DNA of 64,000 bases, from assembly GCF_026262625.1 (NCBI RefSeq), contig NZ_SHNN01000001.1, positions 1,302,001-1,366,000 on the forward strand, given 5' to 3'. The stretch is from Candidatus Litorirhabdus singularis (GTDB lineage: Bacteria > Pseudomonadota > Gammaproteobacteria > Pseudomonadales > Halieaceae). Made by a program: the position numbers and the translations under genes. This document shows positions 18,037 to 26,069 of the stretch, one piece after another. The notes under the pieces are model-generated. The model saw only the letters and a program-made list of their open reading frames with translations. It did no database searches and was not told the origin of the DNA. Numbering within the stretch: the stretch's first letter is position 1; each line of letters starts with the position of its first letter.

Positions 18037-19457
18037 TGCCGTCTAAATCTAAACGCTGGAAATTGCCGGCCCTGCAGCGCAGTGTTACGGCTTCTCTGGC
18101 GGGTCTGCGCGCTGGTTCTGCTTTAGCAGCAGACGGGGTTGTGCAGAGTATTCGGCAACGTGGCGCCGGATCTGAGCAGACGGCGTCGAGTTCAGACTTT
18201 GCGCGTCGCGAAGCGCGGCGGTTTGTCGACGAATTAGGGCGCCTGAAAGGCACTTACATCAAAATCGGGCAGATGCTGGCGATGTTCGGCGAGCATTTTC
18301 TACCGCCAGCCCTGACGGAGGCGCTGCATGAGTTGGAGTCTCAAACTGAGCCGCTAGCTTGGGAACAGATGCAGAAGGTACTACAGGCTGATCTGGGCGC
18401 GTCTGTGGCTGCGCTGGACATCGAACCCATCGCGCTCGCGGCGGCTTCTATCGGGCAGGTGCATCGTGCCACCATAACAGCCACGGGTGAGCAGATTTGT
18501 CTGAAAGTGCAGTACCCGGGTCTGGCGGAGGTGATCGATCAGGACTTTGATGCGGTGGTGCGGATGTTGCGTCTCGCCCGCTGGATTAAAGGTGGGCGTG
18601 AGCTGGATGCCTGGCTGGAGTCCATGCGTGAGCATTTGCACACCGAGATCGATTATCTTCGCGAAGCCAGCTTTTGTCGTCAGATGGGGCAGTGGGTAGC
18701 GGCGCTCAACAGCGATGTTGCCTATCATGTGCCGCGGGTAATCGATGAGTACTCCGGTCCACAGGTTCTGGCCATGGAGTATATCGAGGGTAGTCTGGTT
18801 AATGGGGAGGCAGTATTAGGCCTGTCGCAAAGGCGACGTACGCGTCTCGGCAAGGCGATGTTGGAATTATTTTTTCTGGAGTTGTTTGAGTGGGGGGTGC
18901 TGCAGAGCGATCCTAACTTCGGCAACTACCTGATAGAGATTGATCCACGCAAACGCGGTGCTGCCGATAAACTCGCTTTGCTTGATTTTGGCTCGATGCT
19001 CGAATGTCCCGAGTATTTTCTGGTGCATCTGCGCAATACCATCGCCTTTGGTTTCACCGGCGATCGTGCAGGCATTGCGGGGGCGCTGACCGGGCTGGGT
19101 TGTTTGCCTGCAGATGCCAGTGACGAGGCACGGGAATTGTTTGTAGATTTTTGCCTACACCTGCTAGAACCACTGCAGGACCCAAAACATTTGCCTGCTG
19201 AGCGCCTTAATGCAGCCGGTGAATATTGCTGGGGCAAGTCAGCGCTGCTGCGCCGGGCTGGCAAGCAGGCTGCAAAAAATGCCGCCAGTTCGCATTTTAC
19301 CGTACCGTCGCGGGAGTTCGCCCTGATCGCACGCAAACTCAGTGGCGTGTTTACTTTTATTTCTGTGCTGGGTGCCGAGTTTAATGGCTATGCGGTGGCA
19401 CTCCCTTACATACAACCGTGGCTGGAACAGCGCTCTGGAGAATCTATTGGCAGATAA
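18036..19457 (+). CDS. ABC1/UbiB-family kinase-like protein (first of tandem pair)
   Basis: This 473-residue atypical kinase belongs to the ABC1/ADCK/UbiB family. The family-specific KxGQ motif is KIGQ at 76-79, the Ala-rich nucleotide loop AAASIGQVH lies at 135-143, and K157 follows in CLKVQYPG. Later come EIDYLREA (ExD-type motif), the catalytic-loop equivalent QSDPNFGNYL and the metal-binding LLDFGSM. All kinase landmarks are retained. It lacks the C-terminal transmembrane helices of ubiquinone UbiB. Its start overlaps the M14 gene stop by one base (TAATG). The role is unknown; family members support lipid and quinone metabolism by ATPase or kinase activity. Confidence 0.88.
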   Translation: MPSKSKRWKLPALQRSVTASLAGLRAGSALAADGVVQSIRQRGAGSEQTASSSDFARREARRFVDELGRLKGTYIKIGQMLAMFGEHFLPPALTEALHELESQTEPLAWEQMQKVLQADLGASVAALDIEPIALAAASIGQVHRATITATGEQICLKVQYPGLAEVIDQDFDAVVRMLRLARWIKGGRELDAWLESMREHLHTEIDYLREASFCRQMGQWVAALNSDVAYHVPRVIDEYSGPQVLAMEYIEGSLVNGEAVLGLSQRRRTRLGKAMLELFFLELFEWGVLQSDPNFGNYLIEIDPRKRGAADKLALLDFGSMLECPEYFLVHLRNTIAFGFTGDRAGIAGALTGLGCLPADASDEARELFVDFCLHLLEPLQDPKHLPAERLNAAGEYCWGKSALLRRAGKQAAKNAASSHFTVPSREFALIARKLSGVFTFISVLGAEFNGYAVALPYIQPWLEQRSGESIGR

Positions 19458-20757
19458 AAAATCTCGTGCAGTACCCGCGTCCCGCGTGGGTCGGCTGGGC
19501 CGAATGGCCAAGTTGGCCGGCGGCCTGGCCGGCGGTTTTATTGCCGAGGGCTCAAGGCGTTTGGCACAAGGTGAGCGTCCGCGCGCCCGGGATATGTTGC
19601 TAACGCCTGGCAATGCGCGCCGGCTCACCGATGAGCTGGCCCATATGCGCGGTGCCGCCATGAAGATGGGGCAGATGCTGTCCATGGAAACCGGCGAGTT
19701 TTTGCCGCCTGAACTGACTGATATTTTGGCGCGATTGCGCTCTGATGGGTTTTCCATGCCGCCCAAACAGTTGCAGCAAACCATGACCGAGGCGTATGGC
19801 GAAGACTGGGAAGAGCTGTTTTACGGTTTTGATGCCAAGCCCATCGCCGCCGCTTCTATCGGCCAGGTACATCGTGCCTATGCGCCGGATGGTCGTGAGA
19901 TAGTACTTAAAATCCAGTATCCCGGTGTCGCCCGCAGCATTGATAGCGATGTAGATAATATCAGTGGCTTGTTGCGGGTCTCTGGCCTGCTTCCGGAGGG
20001 TATAGATATCAAACCGCTGCTCGCAGATGCCAAGGAGCAATTGCGTGACGAAGCCGATTACCTGCTAGAAGCGGAGCACTTGAAAACTTACGGCGAAGCG
20101 CTCGCCGATGATGATCGCTTTTTGGTTCCCGAGGTCATCGAGGACTTGGTGCGTGAACAGGTATTGCCGATGACCTATTTGGCCAGTGAGCCTATAGAAA
20201 CCATTGCTGATCTGCCGCAGGAAGATCGAGACCGCTTGTGCAGTGCTTTGATGGAATTGATGTTGCTGGAGTTCTTCGGCTGGCGCATGGTGCAAACCGA
20301 CCCCAACTTTGCCAATTACCGCTATAAATCTGAGACGGGGCAATTGGTGTTGTTAGACTTTGGTGCCACGCGCTATTTCAAGGCAGGGTTTGTAAACGGC
20401 TACAAGGCGCTGGTGCGCGCTGCTATCAAACAGGATGGCAAGAAGCTGATCAAGGCTACAGAAAAATTGGGCTATGTGGTTGCTGGTGCGAATGACGAAT
20501 ACACGCAGCTGGTGGAGCAAGTACTGTTGATGGCGCTAGAGTCGCTGGCTTATGACGGTGCCTACGATTTTGGCGCAACTGATCTGCCTGCGCGGCTGGC
20601 CGCATACACAGAGTCTATTCAGGACTTTAAAGAATTCTGGCAGGCGCCGCCCACGGATGCGGTGTTCTTTCATCGCAAAATTGGCGGCATCTTTATGTTG
20701 GCCAGTCGTATGAAAGCGCGCGTTAATATTCGTGAGCTGGCCCAGCGCTGGGTCTAG
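19447..20757 (+). CDS. ABC1/UbiB-family kinase-like protein (second of tandem pair)
   Basis: This second ABC1 kinase-like protein has 436 residues. The TTG at 19447 is chosen because GGAG lies six bases before it; the gene then overlaps its predecessor by 11 bases. Motifs match the first copy: KMGQ at 73-76, AAASIGQVH, KIQYPG, DEADYLLEAEH, QTDPNFANY and LLDFGATR. Order and spacing are the same, so the two probably arose by duplication, but they have clearly diverged and may form a heteromer. It is followed after 18 bases by the small channel gene. The substrate is unknown. Confidence 0.88.
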   Translation: MADKKSRAVPASRVGRLGRMAKLAGGLAGGFIAEGSRRLAQGERPRARDMLLTPGNARRLTDELAHMRGAAMKMGQMLSMETGEFLPPELTDILARLRSDGFSMPPKQLQQTMTEAYGEDWEELFYGFDAKPIAAASIGQVHRAYAPDGREIVLKIQYPGVARSIDSDVDNISGLLRVSGLLPEGIDIKPLLADAKEQLRDEADYLLEAEHLKTYGEALADDDRFLVPEVIEDLVREQVLPMTYLASEPIETIADLPQEDRDRLCSALMELMLLEFFGWRMVQTDPNFANYRYKSETGQLVLLDFGATRYFKAGFVNGYKALVRAAIKQDGKKLIKATEKLGYVVAGANDEYTQLVEQVLLMALESLAYDGAYDFGATDLPARLAAYTESIQDFKEFWQAPPTDAVFFHRKIGGIFMLASRMKARVNIRELAQRWV

Positions 20758-20775
20758 CTGCAGGGGGAACATCTG

Positions 20776-21207
20776 ATGCTGAGCGTTTTTTTGGTTAACG
20801 CCGTGGTAGTCGGAATTGTGGTGGTCATTCATTACGAATTTCTCTATCGGCTGACCCTGGTCATACCACGCATCCAAGTTGCCCATCGTTACCGCATTGT
20901 GTTGGGTGTGGTCGGTGCACTGATTGCTCACGCGATAGAGGTGTGGATTTTCGCGATCGTGTATTACTGGATGCACAGGGCCGAGGGCTGGGGTGAACTG
21001 ACCGGTAACTTCAGTGGCACGCTGATGGACTGCGCCTATTTTTCCTTTACGACGTTCACCACACTGGGATTCGGGGATATTGTTCCGCTTGGCGACGTGC
21101 GCTATTTGACGGGTCTGGAAGCCCTGACCGGGCTGGTTTTGATTACCTGGTCCGCCTCGTTTCTATATCTTGAAATGCAGAAAGATTGGGTGCCTGAGCA
21201 ACGCTAG
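20776..21207 (+). CDS. Small potassium-channel-like protein (Ion_trans_2 pore)
   Basis: This 143-residue membrane protein has an N-terminal helix (residues 3-25), a second helix near 44-66, a pore loop with TLGFGD as selectivity filter, and a final helix near 110-130. The filter matches the T-x-G-(Y/F)-G-D K+ channel signature. There is no RCK, cyclic-nucleotide or other regulatory domain, so it is close to a minimal pore. GGGGGA lies seven bases before the ATG, and the gap to the second ABC1 gene is 18 bases, so it looks like the last gene of the cassette. Its stop codon overlaps that of the convergent thioredoxin-fold gene. Confidence 0.75.
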   Translation: MLSVFLVNAVVVGIVVVIHYEFLYRLTLVIPRIQVAHRYRIVLGVVGALIAHAIEVWIFAIVYYWMHRAEGWGELTGNFSGTLMDCAYFSFTTFTTLGFGDIVPLGDVRYLTGLEALTGLVLITWSASFLYLEMQKDWVPEQR

Positions 21208-21848
21208 TTTTTGCGTAATCCGTCCTGCTCGAGGCGCCAGCGCAAAGAGTCGAGACGGTCCTGTCCGAAGAAGGGCTCGTCAGCGTATACGAAGGTAGGT
21301 ACGCCCCAGTGACCGGAATTTTCCAGCGCGTGCTGATTCTCAGCCACCTCTGCAAGATGGTCTGCAGGATCTTCGATAGCAGCTTCCATAGCGTCCAGGT
21401 CCAGTCCTGCCGCTGCCGCTGCAGCAGTGAGATGATCGCCCTGATCCCAGTCGCGGGTGCCGCCAAAGATCATGCGCGAAACGCTGGCGGCAAACTCAAT
21501 GCCGCGACCGCGCCGCTGTGCTTCCACGCCCAAATACGTGAGCCTGTGGATGTAAGGTTGGTCCTCTGCAATTTTAAAAGTTTGCATGTCTTGCACGATA
21601 GGATCTGGCGACGGCCAGCGCTGAGGTAGCCCCAGCATGGCCGCGCGGCGGGGGTAATCGATGCGAATGTAGCGGGCTCTTTTCTGGTTTTCGGGACTGA
21701 AAAAATCAGGTTGCCTGAGTGCCAGTGGCAGTACCGGGCGAAACTGTATTTCAGCATCAAAGTCTTTCACCAACTGCAGTGCACCCGGGGTTGCCAAGTA
21801 CGAGTAGGGGCTGCGGAAAGACCAATAGAGGTTGATTTGGGCCGGCAT
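21204..21848 (-). CDS. 2-hydroxychromene-2-carboxylate isomerase-like DsbA-family protein
   Basis: This 214-residue thioredoxin-fold protein belongs to the HCCA isomerase/DsbA-like (GST kappa) family, which uses glutathione in aromatic catabolism. The N-terminal YWSFRSPYSYL carries the conserved SPYSYL active-site Ser, and HWGVPTFVYADEPFFGQDRL is the typical C-terminal signature. ATG 21848 is chosen because GGAGAG lies eight bases upstream; an upstream in-frame extension lacks a site. It follows the DUF481 gene in the same orientation by 13 bases. With a Rieske oxygenase and other oxygenases nearby it may belong to ring degradation, but this is inference. Confidence 0.85.
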   Translation of the reverse strand: MPAQINLYWSFRSPYSYLATPGALQLVKDFDAEIQFRPVLPLALRQPDFFSPENQKRARYIRIDYPRRAAMLGLPQRWPSPDPIVQDMQTFKIAEDQPYIHRLTYLGVEAQRRGRGIEFAASVSRMIFGGTRDWDQGDHLTAAAAAAGLDLDAMEAAIEDPADHLAEVAENQHALENSGHWGVPTFVYADEPFFGQDRLDSLRWRLEQDGLRKN

Positions 21849-21861
21849 AGTAAACTCTCCG

Positions 21862-22890
21862 TTAGTATTCCCAGCCCACGCCAGTGGAAAGGCCATAGTC
21901 GATACTACTGTCGCCTTCGTTCTGGTTGTCGTAGGTAGCCCATGCGGTAAAGTCCAGATAGAGGTCCGCTACAATTTCCCAGCGCAGGCGGGCATTGGTA
22001 TCGCCACGCATCCGGCCACTCTCGGTGAGACTGGGGTAGAGGCTGCCTTCTAGCGCCAGGTCAAGCTCGGGGGTGCTGAATCGCCACAGGTTATAGCTGG
22101 CGGTTAAAAATCCTTCCACACTCTGCTGTTCAGCACCTGAAGTTGAGCGTTCCGTCAGGACCTGCAATCCGGCCTCGGACGATAGTCGGTGACGGTTGGT
22201 ATCTTTAAAGTAGCGACCCCAGCCGATACCGGTGGTAACCCGGTAGTCCAGTTGCAATTCGTCGGAGCTTTCATAGTTGGCGTGCAGTGTTCGATAGAGC
22301 TGGGATCGATCTGTCCAAACCCGCCGCGAGAGGTCTACTTTGGCACTCTGCTTGAGATCGCCCCCGGTATTGGTGTTAGTCGAGCGGCCCGTCAGCTGGT
22401 TGCGACTTTTCTCGTCCTCGTAACCAATAGTGGTGTTGAACTCCCAGGTAGTGATATCACTGGCCTTGTTGTAGGCCGCAGTAGTGGAGAGGTAGATATC
22501 AATCCGGTCCTTGAACTCTTTGGCTACCGGACGCAGCTCGACAATGTCCAGCGGCGCCAGTTCGCGGGTGCCGCCGTAGTGGCGCACGGTGAGAATACTG
22601 GCCATATCTGATTCCATCGCTACCGTGCCATAAAAGCGCGAGCCATCGCTGGACCTCACCTCATAGCGATAGGCGCTTTCCACAGCAACCACGTCTTCCC
22701 ATTCAATAGACAGCGTGCCCATCGAATCGGTGCCGAGCTTGAGAATGCCGCTGAACAGCTCTTTGATCTCGCCAGTGATGTGATCCCCGTTTATTAGGGT
22801 GATGACATCGGTTTTTGGATGCGCTTGCGCGGGGTTGGCAATTAACGCGGCGACGAGCGTCAAAACGAATATTGAGGCAAACCTTATCAC
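21862..22890 (-). CDS. DUF481-family outer-membrane protein (YdiY-like)
   Basis: This exported protein of 342 residues has a signal peptide ending NPAQA-H. A short N-terminal region (LINGDHITGEIKEL and later LDIVELRPV) is followed by alternating aromatic/polar strands typical of a beta barrel, ending in an aromatic residue pattern (GVGWEY). This is the DUF481/salt-induced outer-membrane family, whose function is unclear. GTG 22890 is preferred over TTG 22896 because AGGAG is seven bases before the GTG but only one base before the TTG. It shares orientation with the downstream thioredoxin-fold gene. Confidence 0.8.
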   Translation of the reverse strand: MIRFASIFVLTLVAALIANPAQAHPKTDVITLINGDHITGEIKELFSGILKLGTDSMGTLSIEWEDVVAVESAYRYEVRSSDGSRFYGTVAMESDMASILTVRHYGGTRELAPLDIVELRPVAKEFKDRIDIYLSTTAAYNKASDITTWEFNTTIGYEDEKSRNQLTGRSTNTNTGGDLKQSAKVDLSRRVWTDRSQLYRTLHANYESSDELQLDYRVTTGIGWGRYFKDTNRHRLSSEAGLQVLTERSTSGAEQQSVEGFLTASYNLWRFSTPELDLALEGSLYPSLTESGRMRGDTNARLRWEIVADLYLDFTAWATYDNQNEGDSSIDYGLSTGVGWEY

Positions 22891-22963
22891 TGGCAATCTC
22901 CTGCTTCTTGGAGGTTAAGCGGTAGAGCGGGCATGATAGCTGAGGATGCCGGCGGCGGCGAGT

Positions 22964-24331
22964 CTAGGCAGGCATATTCATGGGGATGACTGTTTTCCAG
23001 CGCCCGCGCTTGAAGCGCCAACTGAGCATGGCGGCCTTGACCAGATAGTCTCCGGTTAGTGCGGCGTAGACCCACTCCACAGAAAGCCCCAGCCATGTCG
23101 CCAAAACTGCCAGTCCCAGCCGTACCCCAATCAGGCTAAAGATGGTGGCGACCAACGGAAAGCGGGTATCTCCGGCGCCGCGTAGGCTGCCACCGAGAGC
23201 GAAATCAATGGCCATAAAAGGCATCATGACACCCAGCAAGTAGACGAAGTTGATGGCCAGGCCGACCGTTACTGGTTCTGTAATAAAGAACAAAACCAGA
23301 GGCTCTGCAAAGGTCATTACCAGTACCCCGATGCCGCCCATTGCCACAATCGCCAGCGCCATACAGCGCCAACCACTGCGCGCTGCGCCAGCATGATCAT
23401 TGGCACCCAGATGTTGCCCCACCAGCGTGGAAGCCGCGACCGAAAAGCCAAAACCTATAGTGATAGCGGCCAGCAGAACGTTGACGCCAACGCTGTAGGC
23501 GGCAAATGCCTCTGTGCCATAGAAATTGCCGATCAGCATTAGAAAGCCAATGAAGCCAGCCTGAATGATAAGTTGCTCTACCGCTGCCGGATAGCCGATA
23601 TCAACCAGCCGGCGCAGCCTGTCCCGGCGCATCCAGCCCTTGATAGAGCCTTGAAGTTGTACCTTCTGACTGAGCCACAGCCACATCAACACTGCCGCAC
23701 CCGCCGTGAAAGCCAGACCTGAGGCTATTGCCACGCCGACCACTCCCAGCTTCGGTAGGCCCATGTTGCCAAATACCAGCAGATACAGCAGTGGGACATT
23801 GATGATATTGATACCGGCAGAGACCCACAGTGGCGTCCAGGCGTCGCCCGAGGCGCGCAGGGCGGCAGAAAGAATGGCGGTAATAGCATAGGCAAAGTTG
23901 AACAAACTGAGCCAGCGTATATTAGCGGCTGCCAGCGCATGCGCCTGTTCATCCAGTCCGAAGGCTCCAGCGAGTACGGAGGCCAGAAAAAAACCGGTGC
24001 AGGTTATCGGTATTGCCAACCCTAACGCGAGTGCTAGCGAGGCCACAGTAATCCGGTTTGCTTCGACACGATCATTAGCGCCCCAGGCGCGAGCAACCAG
24101 AGCTGTGGTGCCGATGCTGACAGCCATCATGATGGCTTGCATGAGGAAGAAAATCCGTTGTCCGGCGCCGACCGCTGCCAGCGCCTCAGCGCCCAGCGAG
24201 CCGACCATTTTGGTCTGCGTCAGCCCCACTATTGTGAACGAAAGATTGCCTAATATAGAAGGTATGGCCAGCTGCCATATGCCTGGTCTTTGGTTGGTTT
24301 GCAGGTCATCCGTGGCCTTGTTCAAGCTCAT
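22964..24331 (-). CDS. MATE-family multidrug efflux protein
   Basis: This 455-residue inner-membrane antiporter has about twelve transmembrane helices in two similar halves. The start IWQLAIPSILGNLSFTIVGLTQTKMVG and the second-half block GYPAAVEQLIIQAGF fit the MATE family, which exports drugs, flavins or other small molecules using Na+ or H+ gradients. It lies 12 bases after the P450 gene on the same strand, so the two may be co-transcribed and the exporter could carry a P450-modified product. That pairing is suggestive only. Confidence 0.92.
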   Translation of the reverse strand: MSLNKATDDLQTNQRPGIWQLAIPSILGNLSFTIVGLTQTKMVGSLGAEALAAVGAGQRIFFLMQAIMMAVSIGTTALVARAWGANDRVEANRITVASLALALGLAIPITCTGFFLASVLAGAFGLDEQAHALAAANIRWLSLFNFAYAITAILSAALRASGDAWTPLWVSAGINIINVPLLYLLVFGNMGLPKLGVVGVAIASGLAFTAGAAVLMWLWLSQKVQLQGSIKGWMRRDRLRRLVDIGYPAAVEQLIIQAGFIGFLMLIGNFYGTEAFAAYSVGVNVLLAAITIGFGFSVAASTLVGQHLGANDHAGAARSGWRCMALAIVAMGGIGVLVMTFAEPLVLFFITEPVTVGLAINFVYLLGVMMPFMAIDFALGGSLRGAGDTRFPLVATIFSLIGVRLGLAVLATWLGLSVEWVYAALTGDYLVKAAMLSWRFKRGRWKTVIPMNMPA

Positions 24332-24343
24332 TGACCGGCGGTA

Positions 24344-25573
24344 TCAGGAGCGCAAGGCAAAGCGTGCGGGAATATTGCCGGGTATCCGGAACAGAGAGGG
24401 CGCCCAGCGAAAGTTGTCCTCGTCCAATTCAATATCGCGAATACGGCGGGCGATGCTGGCAAATGCGACCTCAGCGTTCATGCGTGCCAGATGCGAACCA
24501 AGGCAGAAGTGAATGCCGCCGCCGAATGAACAATGCCGGGCCTCGTTGCGGGTAATATCGAATCTATCAGGGTCGCTGAATACGGCCGGGTCGCGGTTGG
24601 CGGCAATCAGGTGGGCGCTGATGACACTGTCAGCGGGTATGGTGACACCACCGAAGTCAGTATCCTCCCAAAGCACGCGCACGGTCATTGGCACCGAAGG
24701 TTCAAAGCGCAGACATTCCTGCGCGGCTGAGCCAGCCAGTTCCGGGTTTGCGGCCAGCAGCTCAAACTGATCCGGATAGTGGGCGAAACAGCGCATGCCA
24801 TTGCCGATAAGACCAATAGTGGTTTCCAGTCCGGCGATCAGCAGCCCTATACCCTGCTGCAATAACTCTTCGGTCGAGAGTTTGTCTCCAGTTTCTTCAG
24901 CCATGACCATAGCGCTAAGAATATCCGTACCGGGATTGGCGCGACGTTCCTCTATCAGGTCCAGCATATAACCGGCCAGTTCTTCCAGAGCAGCGTGGGC
25001 TTTGCCCTGTAGTTCAGGGAATGCTTTAACAGCCAGAATATAGGTGGCGTGTGACACCAGCCGCGATAGCCGCTGTCTGTCGCTGAAATTAATACCCAGC
25101 ATGGCGCACATGGAGGCGGCTGGAACCAATAGTGCAAAGTCCTCCGCCAGATCCATTTCACCCGCCCTGACGCTCTGGTCCAGTTCGCCATCAACTACCG
25201 CCTGTACCTGCGGTCGCAGTGCCGCCAGTGCAGCTGGAGTGAAGGCTTTGCTGACCAGCTTGCGCAAGCGATCGTGGTCAGGAGGGTCCATGCGCAGCAT
25301 GAATTTGGAATTTTCACTGTCCTCGCGCGAGTGGTCAGGTATCAGCCCATTGCGATGACGCATACCTACACTGCTGTGCTTGAGAAGTTGCTGGATGTCA
25401 GCGTAACGCGATAAACGCCAGCGTCCTTCAGGAGTGAGATTAATCGGTGCCGTCTCGCGCAAATGTGCAAAACGAGCGTGTGGATCTGTCTTCAGGTCAT
25501 CGGTAGCAGGGTTGATGCCGTACCAGCCCGGCGTAACCGTGTCGGAAGTGTCGGAGCTTTGCCGCGCGGTCAT
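24344..25573 (-). CDS. Cytochrome P450
   Basis: This 409-residue soluble bacterial P450 has the haem-thiolate ligand C357 in FGGGIHFCLG. The I-helix oxygen-activation motif is AGLETT (A-G-x-x-T-T), and the substrate-entry region contains MRMDPPDHDRLRKLVSKAFTP. All these are typical of the CYP families found in hydrocarbon, terpene or steroid oxidisers. No ferredoxin or ferredoxin reductase gene is adjacent. The MATE exporter follows immediately on the same strand. The substrate is unknown. Confidence 0.95.
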   Translation of the reverse strand: MTARQSSDTSDTVTPGWYGINPATDDLKTDPHARFAHLRETAPINLTPEGRWRLSRYADIQQLLKHSSVGMRHRNGLIPDHSREDSENSKFMLRMDPPDHDRLRKLVSKAFTPAALAALRPQVQAVVDGELDQSVRAGEMDLAEDFALLVPAASMCAMLGINFSDRQRLSRLVSHATYILAVKAFPELQGKAHAALEELAGYMLDLIEERRANPGTDILSAMVMAEETGDKLSTEELLQQGIGLLIAGLETTIGLIGNGMRCFAHYPDQFELLAANPELAGSAAQECLRFEPSVPMTVRVLWEDTDFGGVTIPADSVISAHLIAANRDPAVFSDPDRFDITRNEARHCSFGGGIHFCLGSHLARMNAEVAFASIARRIRDIELDEDNFRWAPSLFRIPGNIPARFALRS

Positions 25574-25616
25574 ATCAGATCCTCAACTGGTAGAGCTGTA
25601 GCATAACAGAATCTTG

Positions 25617-25952
25617 CTACTTCTGATTTCGTTGGCGTAGCGCCTCGCCAACGCCGCGCTCTACATCGCCCAGGGTTTTATCTACCGTATAGTGCTCAGC
25701 TGCCTGGTGTTGCTCGAACAGATTAATGATTTCGTCAGAGCGCTGACCCAGTTGCATAAGGCGCAAATAGTAACTCTTTTCCGCCGCCGGTCGGATGACC
25801 AGGTCCAGCAGGAAAGCGATAATGCTGATTGGGCTAAGAGCAAAATCCCGCGCCGCGTCCAGTGCTAATTTGACCTGAAAAAACAGCAGGTTACGCAACG
25901 CCGGTCGAGCGTTGGTGAGTGGATCTGCAGGTGCTTCCTGTTTACTTGCCAT
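25617..25952 (-). CDS. Small protein of unknown function with hydrophobic segment
   Basis: This 111-residue protein matches no family I recognise. ATG 25952 is used because GGAGG lies eight bases upstream. The middle contains a hydrophobic stretch, FALSPISIIAFLLDLVI, that could be a membrane helix or amphipathic anchor. It is followed by a charged helical tail with DVERGVGEAL. It sits between the reductase gene and the P450 gene on the same strand, with about 40 bases to the P450, and may be part of that transcription unit. Confidence 0.65.
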   Translation of the reverse strand: MASKQEAPADPLTNARPALRNLLFFQVKLALDAARDFALSPISIIAFLLDLVIRPAAEKSYYLRLMQLGQRSDEIINLFEQHQAAEHYTVDKTLGDVERGVGEALRQRNQK

Positions 25953-26069
25953 GTTGCTTGCCTCCAGCGCGATACTCCACAATGTTACGCCGATACTGCT
26001 ACTGCCGTCACCAGAGGTTAAGCAAGCGCTGCCGCTTATTCAGGCGCCGGCAGCACTAACATCTGACCA

